Shown in pieces: positions 17,256-25,851 of a stretch of DNA of 64,000 nt (positions within the stretch are counted from its first letter, which is position 1; the number at the start of each line of letters is the position of its first letter). The notes under the pieces are model-generated. The model was not told the origin of the DNA, ran no database searches, and saw nothing but the letters and a program-made list of their open reading frames with translations. The position numbers and the translations under genes were made by a program. The stretch lies in contig NZ_LQWY01000014.1 of the NCBI RefSeq assembly GCF_001643235.1, positions 1-64,000 on the forward strand. Reading direction: 5' to 3'. This DNA comes from Domibacillus aminovorans (GTDB lineage Bacteria > Bacillota > Bacilli > Bacillales > Domibacillaceae).

Positions 17256-17825
17256 TTAGCTATTTTTACATCGTGCGTAACGACGCTCAGCGCTAACTCT
17301 GCTTCTATTCAGCTTTTCGGCAATCTCTTTGAAACTTAACCCTTCTTTTTTCCACTTTAAAAGGAGTTCAATTTCTTTTGTTGTCCAACGTTTATATGTC
17401 TTTATTTTCTTGTCTGTACTAGTCTGACGAGCTCCATCTATCCAATCTGGTTCAGGAGGCAGGGCATGTTTTTCAATGATACTGAAATCGATTTTCTCTT
17501 GGTTTTGTTCAGCCCATTTCCAAAAAGAATGAACGTCAATTAAGTAAAATTTTCGTTTATAACATGTTATACGCGATGTTGATTCAAGTCCATGAAACTG
17601 AATCCAATTGTATACTGTTTTTCTGTCCACATTTAACGCTTCAGCTAACTCACTACTAGTTAAGAAGCCCGTAGCGTTTTTTGTGTTCCCCAGGCCCAGT
17701 CTCTTTAATTTCAACGAAATAGCTGTCTCACTTCGATTAAGTTGGCTTGCGATGGCTGATAAGGAGCAGTTCCCAACCCGTTTTTCTAAAAAGTAAACAT
17801 CTTTATCTGTCCATTTTCGTCTCAT
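17256..17825 (-). CDS. phage DNA-binding protein with Myb/SANT-like and HTH_17 segments
   Basis: The 189-residue basic protein has three DNA-binding-like parts. Residues 1-45 are SANT/Myb-like (RKWTDKDVYFLEKRVGNCSL). Residues about 50-105 form an excisionase-like helix-turn-helix (LTSSELAEALNVDRKTVYNW). Residues about 140-185 form a second SANT-like unit (YKRWTTKEIELLLKWKKEGL, then SFKEIAEKLNRSRVSAERRY). Such proteins occur in Bacillus prophages, often near late regulators. It begins two bases after the stop of the 107-residue ORF, so the two are co-transcribed. Unlike its neighbours in the remnant it looks intact. Function is inferred as transcription or packaging control. Confidence 0.72.
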   Translation of the reverse strand: MRRKWTDKDVYFLEKRVGNCSLSAIASQLNRSETAISLKLKRLGLGNTKNATGFLTSSELAEALNVDRKTVYNWIQFHGLESTSRITCYKRKFYLIDVHSFWKWAEQNQEKIDFSIIEKHALPPEPDWIDGARQTSTDKKIKTYKRWTTKEIELLLKWKKEGLSFKEIAEKLNRSRVSAERRYARCKNS

Positions 17826-17827
17826 CC

Positions 17828-18151
17828 TTATTGCCCTACTCCTTTACCTTCGTAAATGGATTGGAGTCGGCTTTCTGCTTCTTGAAAATCCATCGATAAA
17901 CTAGTCAAAAAGGCTAACATGTTATCTTCTTCTGAAAGTTTGCTCATCGAATAGAACACATTGGGTTTCTGCTCTTTTATCAATGTCATTATTTCAATAG
18001 TAGGTAACATTTTTTCACTAGCATTTACCCTTAAAAAAGATCGCAAAAACCTTACGAATACTGAAGTCGAATCAAAGTCATCCGGATAGTTTTGTAATAA
18101 CAAAAAAAACTTTTCAACGTTCATTTTTAATTCATTTTTTTCTCCCCGCAT
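17828..18151 (-). CDS. hypothetical phage protein (107 aa)
   Basis: The helical, acidic protein has no recognised domain (contains KMNVEKFFLLLQNYPDDFDS and SMDFQEAESRLQSIYEGKG). ATG is preceded by AGGTAGGG. It is the first gene of a two-gene unit with the SANT/HTH protein in the decayed prophage. No mutations interrupting it are visible. Confidence 0.55.
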   Translation of the reverse strand: MRGEKNELKMNVEKFFLLLQNYPDDFDSTSVFVRFLRSFLRVNASEKMLPTIEIMTLIKEQKPNVFYSMSKLSEEDNMLAFLTSLSMDFQEAESRLQSIYEGKGVGQ

Positions 18152-18561
18152 TTTTCACCCTACCTTAAACAGTTATTGATCCAAATACGGGGTTAAAGCC
18201 CTATTTGGCAACCTGGCTGTCATAATTCATCAGAACATTAGACCCATAGCTTTGCGTCCTTACCTTTCGATAAGTTTGCCTTTTTCATTAAGAATTTATA
18301 TACATTAAATCATGTCGAATAATGTCGCGTCAACAAAAATAGTAATTATTTCAATTATTAAATTTCATTTTACTCATTATTTATTAATGTATATTTACTC
18401 ATTTACAGGAGACTTATTGGTTCATTTAATGAGAAACTCAGCCAATTCTACTCATTTTATGGGAGAGATACATACCAAAGGTACTATATAGTCTATTTTA
18501 CATGTTTGAAATACTGTTGACTGATCGTCGTATAAAAATTGACAACGTTACTTTAATAGAA
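18152..18561. other. AT-rich intergenic region in the phage remnant
   Basis: About 400 bases with no recognisable gene. Sequence TGTCGAATAATGTCG near 18315 is a short near-repeat. It may contain the promoter of the two-gene unit at 17256-18151. Confidence 0.35.
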
Positions 18562-18635
18562 CTAAATTCCTATACAATGCAGAAACTTGACTAAACTTCC
18601 TTTTCCTGACGACACAAAGTAGCCTTTCCTATGAT

Positions 18636-18880
18636 ACAAGAAAAAGGCTGCCGTTTTTCCGATCTTCAATTTTCTGCTCCGCCCGCTCTGAATACGTCTG
18701 GACAGAAGATATTGTAATGCCGAGCAATTCAGCTGTGTCCTCAAACGATAATCCTTCCGCAAATCACGAACTCTGTTTCGCTAATCATGCTGTTAATCAA
18801 TGATTTATCCTGTAAACCAAGCTCGGTCAATTCTACTTTCGCTTCAATAACTGCTCTTGCAAACTTGGATTCATCACAAA
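18636..18880 (-). pseudogene. xpf-like sigma factor gene, degraded
   Basis: Bases 18636-18770 and 18770-18880 match the 3' and middle parts of the Xpf-like gene at 60372-60863. Shared stretches include CAAGAAAAAGGCTGCCGTTTTT and CAATTCAGCTGTGT. An internal piece corresponding to the middle of the protein is deleted, and frames do not stay open. It is followed upstream by the same AAAAAGGACACCAAGCT start that precedes XtrA at 62341. Confidence 0.72.
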
Positions 18881-19070
18881 CACTCTTTTTCGGCAAATAA
18901 AAAAGGACACCAAGCTAAGCTAATTGTAAGTTCATAACATGCCTATAAAGTTTGCTTTATAGCTCGTATAAAGAGGTGAAGAGAAGTTATGGTTTCATAT
19001 TGAAGGGATAGTATGTTCTATTCATGAATTAATGGAATTCTACAAACAAAAATCGTAATAGGGTGGCACG

Positions 19071-19093
19071 AATCCCTTAGCAGGGATTTTTTT
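19071..19093 (+). terminator. terminator in the phage remnant
   Basis: AATCCCT pairs with AGGGATT across TAGC, followed by T5-6. No plus-strand gene is recognised before it. Confidence 0.6.
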
Positions 19094-19145
19094 ATATAGC
19101 TGGGAGAAATCTCGGTCTTTTTGAATAAACTTTTCTAGAATGGGT

Positions 19146-19164
19146 ATACTGTTTTTGTACGACG
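19146..19164. repeat. partial copy of the 28-bp phage motif
   Basis: TATACTGTTTTTGTACGAC matches 15 of 19 bases of the inner part of the motif at 17176. Confidence 0.4.
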
Positions 19165-19242
19165 GTTTCCCGTCATATCCCAACCCTATTTTGTCATTTC
19201 TCAACTCTTTTACAGTCAGGTATTAACCTGGCTATTTTTTGT

Positions 19243-19410
19243 TTAAAACTCGACTGCCACTTTGATTTTCATCGGGATTTTCTGCGCCAACCGTGCTGTT
19301 CTATGTCCTACTTCAATGAGCTCTTTCACCCAATCTTTCGCTTCATCTAGCATTTCAAAACTTTCAATGTTGTATGCACAAAATCCACCTGGAACAATTA
19401 CAAAATACAT
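19243..19410 (-). CDS. small phage protein (55 aa)
   Basis: ATG at 19410 opens a 55-codon frame: MYFVIVPGGFCAYNIESFEM, then a charged helix (LDEAKDWVKELIEVGHRTAR) and LAQKIPMKIKVAVEF. The ribosome site is weak. I do not recognise a family. It lies between the LexA-like pseudogene and the xpf relic, on their strand. Its open frame in decayed surroundings suggests either recent decay or retained function. Confidence 0.5.
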   Translation of the reverse strand: MYFVIVPGGFCAYNIESFEMLDEAKDWVKELIEVGHRTARLAQKIPMKIKVAVEF

Positions 19411-19500
19411 GCCAATTCCCACTCACCAATTTTTAAACATCCCGTCAACAAGACTATTATTATATCGACTATATCCAGCCGCCTTTCTTTGTTGCTTAAT

Positions 19501-19902
19501 TCATTCATATTCTTCATAGTCCCTGTGATAATCCGCCGCCGTGAATAAAAACTGCCACTTCATACCGTCCGGAAGCCTGGCCGTCATCATTTCAATCGGA
19601 TAAGCCCTTGCTTCAATTTCCTTGCGTGTCAGTTCATGCACACCGGACCGGACAACATGATACCGAGCGGGTCTGTTTGCGTTTTCGATTCTTTCTCTTT
19701 TCTACTGTTCCTCTTTGATTCGATTAATGATTGGAAAAAGCAAGCCGTTCTCGCACAATGAGTTCATGGCCCGGCTGATCCTGCTTGCGCTGCTGCCTTC
19801 AAATTCGTGTACTATGCGCTCGATTGATGGGATTTCCAAATGCTTGAAAGAAAATGATTCAATGAACGTAAATATTTCTTGCTGTCGCTGTGTCAGCTGC
19901 AT
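19501..19902 (-). pseudogene. LexA-type winged-helix phage protein split by an in-frame TAG
   Basis: ATG at 19902 (site GAGGGAGA) gives a 66-residue LexA-like DNA-binding domain (LTQRQQEIFTFIESFSFKHL and SIERIVHEFEGSSASRISRA) ending NRIKEEQ and TAG at 19702. The same frame stays open past the TAG for 67 more codons (YHVVRSGVHELTRKEIEARA, then PDGMKWQFLFTAADYHRDYE) and stops at 19501. The original protein was about 133 residues, and a single nonsense mutation separates the DNA-binding part from a C-terminal domain. Whether the shortened protein still binds DNA is open. Confidence 0.7.
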
Positions 19903-20384
19903 GATTCTCCCTCTTTCTTTTCAAGTCTGGCAATGCGTTTTTCTGCTCTTGAAATGCGGATTGTTTGTAATACTACGGTTTAGTAAGAACGCAAATGATA
20001 ATTCTTGACATCGTGCTTCCTCCCTTTTTACCTCGCAATCAGAACCCCATTTCTCTTTTCACTCTGATGTTTCCATCCTAAAGCTCGTAACTCTAGTATT
20101 TCCAACTTGCTCAAATGCCCTACGATAATCGTGCCCCCATTCCATGATTGTTATCTCGAACATTCATTTCCCTACGCATCGACCATCATCCTTGCTTTCA
20201 ACTCATGTCACTGCCAATACTTATAAATCCCAACACGATAATCGTCTTCTTTTCAAAAGAGCAGATAGCTACCTGCATTGTGTGTATGTCATTTTTAACA
20301 AATTTAAAATCTCACCCATGATGTTTGTCCGTTTCCAAATCGCTTCATAGTGCATCTATTATAGTAAACAAGGAGGTGATTTTA
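19903..20384. other. phage-remnant spacer
   Basis: Short minus-strand frames with ATG and weak ribosome sites (for example about 20060-20145) are too short to support. On the plus strand nothing is coding until the CotD-like gene. It probably contains debris of two or three small early phage genes. Confidence 0.35.
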
Positions 20385-20663
20385 ATGCGTTGTCCTATTA
20401 GACCAATCATCTGTCCCCCAAAGTGTGTATTTCATGATTCCTACATTAAACGCGAGGTTCCTGTCATTCACCCAATCGTGAATGTTAATCGGCAGCATAT
20501 TGTTAACGTTCCTCGTCATATTTATCAGCCTGTGACAAGAAACGTCGTCGTAGATCCAGGCTATATGGATCCATCACAGTGTCACATGGATCCATCACAA
20601 AATTACATGAATTCATCATATAGTCACCGTAATCACTCACATGGCTGCAATCGTTGCAGATAA
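20385..20663 (+). CDS. CotD-family spore coat protein
   Basis: The 92-residue protein starts MRCPIRPIICPPKCVFHDSY and contains VIHPIVNVNRQHIVNVPRHI, the Pro/His-rich segment typical of CotD-type coat proteins. It ends in a Ser/His/Cys-rich tail (SHRNHSHGCNRC). A three-fold repeat MDPSQ/MNSS is near residue 65-80. Start ATG is preceded by AAGGAGGTG eight bases upstream. A terminator follows. It should be made in the mother cell late in sporulation and built into the coat. It lies intact inside a decayed prophage, on the opposite strand from the phage genes. Confidence 0.82.
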   Translation: MRCPIRPIICPPKCVFHDSYIKREVPVIHPIVNVNRQHIVNVPRHIYQPVTRNVVVDPGYMDPSQCHMDPSQNYMNSSYSHRNHSHGCNRCR

Positions 20664-20678
20664 CACTTTTTGATTTTT

Positions 20679-20716
20679 ATAGAACCATTCGTACAAGAAT
20701 CGGCTCTATTTTTTCA
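20679..20716 (+). terminator. terminator of the CotD-like gene
   Basis: ATAGAACC with ATTC pairs with GAAT and GGCTCTAT (one mismatch), followed by T6. Confidence 0.65.
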
Positions 20717-20743
20717 TACTATATTTAAAAAGAGGTGATAATT

Positions 20744-20851
20744 ATGAGTTGCGAAAAATCTGGTGGATACGGCTCTAGCTTTGTGCTAATTGTTGTTTTG
20801 TTCATTTTATTAATCATCGTTGGCGCATCTTTCATGGGTGGCGGATACTGA
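20744..20851 (+). CDS. YjcZ-family sporulation peptide
   Basis: The 35-residue peptide reads [20 protein letters not shown], then [15 protein letters not shown]. It has a Gly/Ser N-terminus, one membrane helix and a Gly-Gly-Tyr end, as in the YjcZ/YosU-type sporulation peptides of Bacillaceae. AGAGGTGAT stands seven bases before the ATG. It lies just after the CotD-like gene on the same strand, which supports a sporulation role. The exact function of the family is unknown. Confidence 0.8.
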   Translation: MSCEKSGGYGSSFVLIVVLFILLIIVGASFMGGGY

Positions 20852-21006
20852 CTGCTAGGAAGCAACCTATTATCCGTAAGACCTTTTTGAATTAATCTAG
20901 CTTTTGCCTCCTCCCCCTGCTGTAGCCACCAATCCAATATTGGGCGACTGTATGAAGTAAATACAGCCGCTTTTTTAAATTCAATATTTGTGAACGTTTT
21001 ACGCAT
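20852..21006 (-). pseudogene. possible phage ORF fragment
   Basis: ATG at 21006 opens a frame reading MRKTFTNIEFKKAAVFTSYS and RPILDWWLQQGEEAKARLIQ, phage-like in composition. The frame then runs into the yjcZ gene on the other strand, so only the first 50 codons are plausible. No good ribosome site is seen. This is a weak call. Confidence 0.3.
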
Positions 21007-21321
21007 CCTGCAACATTTCGCCCCTTCCTCATTGCTTCATAGTTTGTTCGAACTGTGACATAAAATGTTTAATTTTTAACACTATAATGTTTTTCCCCGT
21101 TAGGTCTAAGTTATAGAAACACACACTTTTTCTTATGAAGAAGATCCTATTATTGGAACTCTTCTAAGTGCCTTACTTAAAACTGTTACTGAAGAAAGAC
21201 TTATCCGAATATCATTAATTCTATTAGTTATAGTTTTAAGTTCAACTAGACCAGAAAAATAGGGTTACTCTTTAGGCCATCTTTCCATTCAGTCTTTGAC
21301 ACAGTTTGGGTCTACTGTGTA

Positions 21322-21730
21322 TCACTGCTTTCGCTTCCACTCACCACGAACCGCCTTTTCTAGTAGCTTTCGTCGCAGTGAGAAATCCCGTGAAGCCGGT
21401 CCACCTTTGACATCGACAATTTCTGTTTGGCCTTCCTTGTAATACACTTTAAAATCTGCCGTGTATTTCGCCCTAGCCTTCGTTTTTCACCTTTTCCGGA
21501 ACATAGATCACAATTGATCGCGTGTCCTGTTTTTGGGTTTGTCCGACGTCCAGATCCATTACAGCCATAGCATGTGACTGCGTATGTCGATATGATTTCA
21601 AACACTGGCTGTACTTCCACCTTTTCAACGTCTAGATCTGTCAAAAGAAGCATGTAACAATCGGCTTCGGCTTTGCTGTCAAAAAGAATGCCATAGCAAA
21701 TGGTTTCTTTGCGTTCCAGTTACGCGCCAT
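21322..21730 (-). pseudogene. DUF1064 phage protein with two frameshifts
   Basis: Joining three frames restores a DUF1064-type protein. ATG at 21730 gives MARNWNAKK; a shift leads to TICYGILFDSKAEADCYMLL and a four-Cys zinc insertion (CYGCNGSG and CDLCSGKG). A second shift leads to AKYTADFKVYYKEGQTEIVD, VKGGPASRDFSLRRKLLEKA and stop at 21322. DUF1064 proteins are phage early-region proteins with a nuclease-like fold. Read without the second shift, the ORF looks like a small DnaJ-type zinc finger, which is misleading. Confidence 0.72.
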
Positions 21731-21844
21731 GTGCTGTCACTTCTTGCATATTGATCACTTCATCCATTGAATACCTAGAATGGAGTATTTGTAATGTACC
21801 GAATGACGATAACGAATAATAGATAAAAAGGGAACCTATTCTTT

Positions 21845-22939
21845 CTATATTACTTTCTTTCTGTTTTTGAAAAAAGCAATGATGAGGAGAAGAACAGGGA
21901 TGATGACTTGAAACGGCATATAGACATATAGCAGCATAATTCTTACTTCTTGAATATATTCCGTATAACTGCTTGCGATGGCCATGGATACAAGTAAAAC
22001 GACAATGCCCATCGGATAAGCAAGACGGGAAGGATGTTTCACCTGAAATAAATGAGACGCTCCCATCACCGCCGCATAGAAAAAGATACTTATCTTAAAA
22101 AAACCGCCGATCATCGCAAAAAGGATAAAATAAATATCCAAACGCTCCAAAAATCCGGCTACTTCAATCGACTGGATCGAAGCTAGAAAAGGAAATGGGG
22201 CACGTGAGGCAAGATCCAAACCGAGAACACTTATGTTACCTGCTGCGACAAGGGCCAATATAAGGCCACTCATGCCTATTGCTAAAAACCCGGTGCGTTT
22301 CACTTTTTTACGTTCCTTGATATAAGGGAAAATCATCGCAAAGACGATGATTTGTCCAAATGGGAAGTACAACGTTCCGGTGAAAGCGGTTTTGATCACC
22401 GGAGACAGTCCTTCTTCCAGTACCGGTTTTACGTTTTCGAGATGAATAGTTCCTGAAATGATCAATAAAAGGAAGCCGCTCAAAAGAAGCAGGCACATGG
22501 CGACAAACAACACTTCACTTGTTCGGGCGATGACTTCAATTCCTTTATAAACCATATAAACGATCACCAGAATGAACAGGGCATTGATGACAAATAAAGG
22601 CGTAGCCGGGTAAGCAATGGTGACCAGCATTTCCCCGAAAGCACGTAATATGGCTGCAGCTCCATATACAAAATAGAGAACATAACAGAAGGCCAGTCCT
22701 TTTCCTAAAACGGATCCTAGTAATATTTGCACATATTCCGTCAGCGGAAGATCCGGATAGTAGTGATAAAGGCCGTAATACATGAAAAACAGGCAAAAAC
22801 CGCCAGCCATTGCGATAAGTATCGCCAGCCAAGCGTCTTGTTTCGCCTCACTGGCAAGCGGAAGCACCAAGGTACTGCCAAGTTCAAATAAAAGAATAAG
22901 TGTGAAGAGCTGATAGGCACTCATTTTCGCTTTTTCCAT
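21845..22939 (-). CDS. gerKB: spore germination protein, GerAB/GerKB-type permease subunit
   Basis: The 364-residue protein has about ten membrane segments and fits the APC-superfamily endospore germination permease family. It begins MEKAKMSAYQLFTLILLFEL and carries the usual TM1-TM2 LPLASEAKQDAW loop. It binds germinants such as amino acids or sugars in the inner spore membrane together with the A and C subunits. It is last in an A-C-B operon, the gene order of gerK in B. subtilis. The start is ATG at 22939; a GTG one codon upstream is possible. The operon should be expressed in the forespore under sigma-G, although no clear promoter was found. Confidence 0.9.
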   Translation of the reverse strand: MEKAKMSAYQLFTLILLFELGSTLVLPLASEAKQDAWLAILIAMAGGFCLFFMYYGLYHYYPDLPLTEYVQILLGSVLGKGLAFCYVLYFVYGAAAILRAFGEMLVTIAYPATPLFVINALFILVIVYMVYKGIEVIARTSEVLFVAMCLLLLSGFLLLIISGTIHLENVKPVLEEGLSPVIKTAFTGTLYFPFGQIIVFAMIFPYIKERKKVKRTGFLAIGMSGLILALVAAGNISVLGLDLASRAPFPFLASIQSIEVAGFLERLDIYFILFAMIGGFFKISIFFYAAVMGASHLFQVKHPSRLAYPMGIVVLLVSMAIASSYTEYIQEVRIMLLYVYMPFQVIIPVLLLIIAFFKNRKKVI

Positions 22940-22946
22940 CACCTGA

Positions 22947-24176
22947 TCACTTCTCTTCCTTTTTCAACGTTGTATGAAGGGAGTTGTTGACTAATCCCGT
23001 GCGGCGTATAAGCGCCTCAACCTTTACGTCGACGTCTAATTCCGCAAACGTACGGTCATCCCACTCCTTTTCAAGCTTTTTCCACGCTTTTGGATCGGTA
23101 CGGTGCACCACTTCGCCAAACCCGAAAATGTCCGATTTGTCTTTTTGCGCTTGCTGGACCGCTTTTTCGATTTCGCTCTTGATTTCTTTTTCAAGCTCCT
23201 TTTCAATCTTTTTAATGACGTGCGGATCCGTCAGATCCACCGGCACTTTTACTTCCGCAATATCTCCTTCTGCTCGCGTTGAAATCGATAGTTTTGGCTT
23301 TCCTTTTGTAAGGGTCGCAGAGACCTTCGTTTTTTGACGCATCACTTTATAGGCAATGGCTTTTTTCTCTTTTTCCCAACTTGTGCTGACTATTGTAGTT
23401 TTGATTTTATCCAGTGTCCACAGCGTTCCTCGCGCTGTTTCCCCTTCTATCCAGTCAATCAGCTTTCCTTCTTTAAACATGGCCAATCCATCCGCTTCCG
23501 GAGCCGCTTCCAGTTCCGTTGATTGAACGCTTTTCACCGTTTTCCCCTGCATAGGATCCCCTTTTAATGTGAAACCAGGCAAAACCGGTTCTTTCCCCTT
23601 GGAGGTGACTTGAGTAATTAACTCATGAACATTGACACGTACGTTTTCACCTAGAGCTTTTTCTGTCGTATCCAGCATTTTTACAATGTTTGTCGCAGGT
23701 ACTCGATCCGTCCCTGTCAATGTTGTGAGTAAATCTTTCGCTTTTGTCTCCTTCGCGATGACGACCGTCGTCGTCGTCCGGAATTCGATGTCGCGGTCAA
23801 GCTCATCCAGGATGGGCGGAAGCCCTTCTTTTTTGGCCAGTTCCTCGCTAATAACGACCAGATCGGTATGGGCGTAATAAGGCGTTCGGGAGAGTTTTTT
23901 GGTGATCAGGGCGTCCATATCACTCAAGTTTTCTCCTGTGACCGAATACACAATAACGGGTGGAGAGGATGACCCCCCACCTCCGCCTTGAAGTCCACTG
24001 GTGATGTTCCCTGGACTAATCACTTGTACAGTCGCTTCATAGTTTCCCTCTTCAGTTAGATCAAGGGAATAAGCAGAGATAAAGGCGAGATCGGTTAATT
24101 CTCTTTTGCTCCAGCATCCAGAAAGGAAACAAACGCTTATGATCAGCAAAAAAAGAAACATCCCTTTACGATTCAT
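22947..24176 (-). CDS. gerKC: spore germination lipoprotein, GerAC/GerKC type
   Basis: The protein is about 409 residues, with signal and lipobox FLFLLIISVCFLSGCWSKRE (lipid-modified Cys near 22 from the ATG). WSKRELTDLAFISAYSLDLT is the hallmark of Ger(x)C proteins. The three-domain family length of 370-420 residues is kept. ATG at 24176 with GAAGGTG upstream is a better start than the GTG at 24185. It overlaps the end of gerKA by 11 bases and ends four to seven bases before gerKB. It anchors to the outer face of the spore inner membrane and is needed for receptor function. Confidence 0.92.
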   Translation of the reverse strand: MNRKGMFLFLLIISVCFLSGCWSKRELTDLAFISAYSLDLTEEGNYEATVQVISPGNITSGLQGGGGGSSSPPVIVYSVTGENLSDMDALITKKLSRTPYYAHTDLVVISEELAKKEGLPPILDELDRDIEFRTTTTVVIAKETKAKDLLTTLTGTDRVPATNIVKMLDTTEKALGENVRVNVHELITQVTSKGKEPVLPGFTLKGDPMQGKTVKSVQSTELEAAPEADGLAMFKEGKLIDWIEGETARGTLWTLDKIKTTIVSTSWEKEKKAIAYKVMRQKTKVSATLTKGKPKLSISTRAEGDIAEVKVPVDLTDPHVIKKIEKELEKEIKSEIEKAVQQAQKDKSDIFGFGEVVHRTDPKAWKKLEKEWDDRTFAELDVDVKVEALIRRTGLVNNSLHTTLKKEEK

Positions 24177-25851
24177 GCGTGTCACCTTCTTTCTGGTCTG
24201 TCATGATCATCTCACGAGAGAGGGGAGGCTGCGGCTTCTGGTTCTCGCCTTGACGTGTTACATTCTTCCCAACGGCCATCCGTGGTCTTTCGTTCATTGC
24301 CCATAAAGGTCTTCGAAAAAACGTCTCTTTGAAATCGGACGGAGAGAATGGCGCAAACGGGCTCATATACGGAACCCCGAATGAACGCAAGCCGCACAAA
24401 TGAACAATCATCAGAAAGAAAGCGAGAATTAAGCCGAAAAAGCCAAAGGTGGCCGCGCTGATGATAAAGGCAAATCGAATCAAACGGGCAGAAATGGCCA
24501 TCCCATAAGCAGGTGTCGCAAAACTGGCGATGGCGGTAACGGAGACGACAATGACCATGGCCGGGGATACAATCCCCGCTTGCACAGCCGCTTGTCCGAT
24601 GACGAGAGCCCCTACGATCGAGACGGTCGACCCGATCGCTTTTGGCAGACGGAGCCCCGCTTCACGTAAAATTTCAAAGGTTAATTCCATAATAAGCGCT
24701 TCGACAACGGCTGGAAACGGCACGGCTTCCCGTTGGGCCGCAATAATAAAGACCAGTTGGGTCGGGATCATCTCTTGATGGAAGGTCGTTGCCGCTACGT
24801 AAAGAGCGGGTCCCACAAGAGAAATAAAGAAAGCAAGGACGCGTAAAAAGCGGAGGCCATTGGCGATATCAACACGGCTGCTATAGTCTTCAATAGTCTG
24901 GAAAAATCCAACGAAAAGAGCGGGAACAAGAAGCACAAACGGCGTTCCGTTAATCAAAATCGCGATCCTTCCTTCCAGAAGATTGGCCGCGACCATATCG
25001 GGCCTTTCCGTGTTATCAATCGTCGGGAAGGGCGTCATGGTCTGATCTTCAATCAATTGTTCGACATAGCCCGATTCAAGGATGCCGTCAATGTCAATTC
25101 TATTTAATCGTGTACGGACTTCTTGCACGATGTCCTCTTTCGCTACGCCTTTTAGGTACATAATGGAAACGTCTGTTTTCGTCACTTGTCCGATTGTCAT
25201 CGATTCTACCCATAAATCCGGGCTTTTAATAATCCGGCGAACCATGGCGATGTTTGTTTCATTGGTTTCCGTAAACCCTTCTTTGGATCCACGGATCGAA
25301 ATATGCGTCGTCGGCTCTTGAATGGCTCGTTTTTCCCCGCCCTGTGTACCAGCTGTCAGCACTTCGTCGATTCCATCAATCAGAATGAGGGTATTGCCCG
25401 CCATTAAAGAGTCGACGATTTCCTCCTGGTTACGCATCGATTGAGCTTGACCGAGCGGAATGACCTCATCCGTGATCAGACCCATCAGGTCTTCAGGAGT
25501 ACGTTTTTCCTGTAAATGATTGCTCTTCATGATCGACTCAATGAAGAATTCGTCCACGGCTCGACTGTCTACGAGTCCTTTCACAAAAAGAACCGCTGCG
25601 TCCGTTTTTGCCTGATCGCCGATTTTGACTTTTCGAATGACAATATCCGGGCTGTTTCCAGTGATTCGTTTGATGTCCTCCAGATTTTTGGAGAGAGAAA
25701 AGTCGATCATGACAGAAGACTTCTGTGCATAGATCTCTTCTTTTGGCTGTTGTGGATCGCTTCTGTTTTTCTTTTGTTTATGTGCATAGATCTCTTCTTT
25801 TGGCTGTTGTGGATTGCTTCTGTTTTTCTTTTGTTTAAAGAATGAAAGCAT
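24166..25851 (-). CDS. gerKA: spore germination protein, GerAA/GerKA-type subunit
   Basis: The 561-residue protein has an N-terminal cytoplasmic part (about 1-290) with the SVMIDFSLSKNLEDIKRITG start and DGIDEVL near 145. Four or five membrane segments follow (about 300-480), with VGPALYVAATTFHQEMIPTQ and MELTFEILREAGLRLPKAIG, both diagnostic of GerA-type A subunits. The C-terminal tail is proline-rich. Residues 6-43 are a 19-residue segment present twice in tandem (QKKNRSNPQQPKEEIYA), made by a 57-bp duplication. The protein forms the oligomeric ion channel of the germinant receptor in the inner spore membrane. Confidence 0.93.
   Translation of the reverse strand: MLSFFKQKKNRSNPQQPKEEIYAHKQKKNRSDPQQPKEEIYAQKSSVMIDFSLSKNLEDIKRITGNSPDIVIRKVKIGDQAKTDAAVLFVKGLVDSRAVDEFFIESIMKSNHLQEKRTPEDLMGLITDEVIPLGQAQSMRNQEEIVDSLMAGNTLILIDGIDEVLTAGTQGGEKRAIQEPTTHISIRGSKEGFTETNETNIAMVRRIIKSPDLWVESMTIGQVTKTDVSIMYLKGVAKEDIVQEVRTRLNRIDIDGILESGYVEQLIEDQTMTPFPTIDNTERPDMVAANLLEGRIAILINGTPFVLLVPALFVGFFQTIEDYSSRVDIANGLRFLRVLAFFISLVGPALYVAATTFHQEMIPTQLVFIIAAQREAVPFPAVVEALIMELTFEILREAGLRLPKAIGSTVSIVGALVIGQAAVQAGIVSPAMVIVVSVTAIASFATPAYGMAISARLIRFAFIISAATFGFFGLILAFFLMIVHLCGLRSFGVPYMSPFAPFSPSDFKETFFRRPLWAMNERPRMAVGKNVTRQGENQKPQPPLSREMIMTDQKEGDTHES
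25724..25837. repeat. 57-bp in-frame tandem duplication in gerKA
   Basis: Two 57-base units (25724-25780 and 25781-25837) differ by one base in most of their length. They encode 19 residues each near the N-terminus of GerKA. The frame is kept, so copy number can vary without destroying the protein. Confidence 0.85.

Larger units (their letters stand above)
16943..21730. mobile_element. decayed PBSX-type prophage remnant
   Basis: The stretch holds minus-strand pieces of phage genes. From upstream to downstream these are DUF1064 (two frameshifts), a LexA-like protein (nonsense), a 55-residue ORF, an xpf-like relic, two intact-looking ORFs and the last 28 codons of an amidase gene. The xpf and amidase pieces are recognisably homologous to 60372-60863 and 32632-32720 of the larger prophage. 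The early-class genes have no counterpart there. All head and tail genes are missing, consistent with a large internal deletion. Two intact plus-strand spore genes lie inside. Confidence 0.75.

Noticed and set aside
20725-21006. A 93-codon minus-strand gene
   Set aside because: Its second half is antisense to the yjcZ-like gene, which has a ribosome site and family match. Only the first part is kept as a weak fragment.
21360-21653. A stand-alone DnaJ-type zinc-finger gene
   Set aside because: Flanking frames complete a DUF1064 protein, so the zinc finger is an insertion within a frameshifted gene and the C-terminal 30 codons are out-of-frame sequence.
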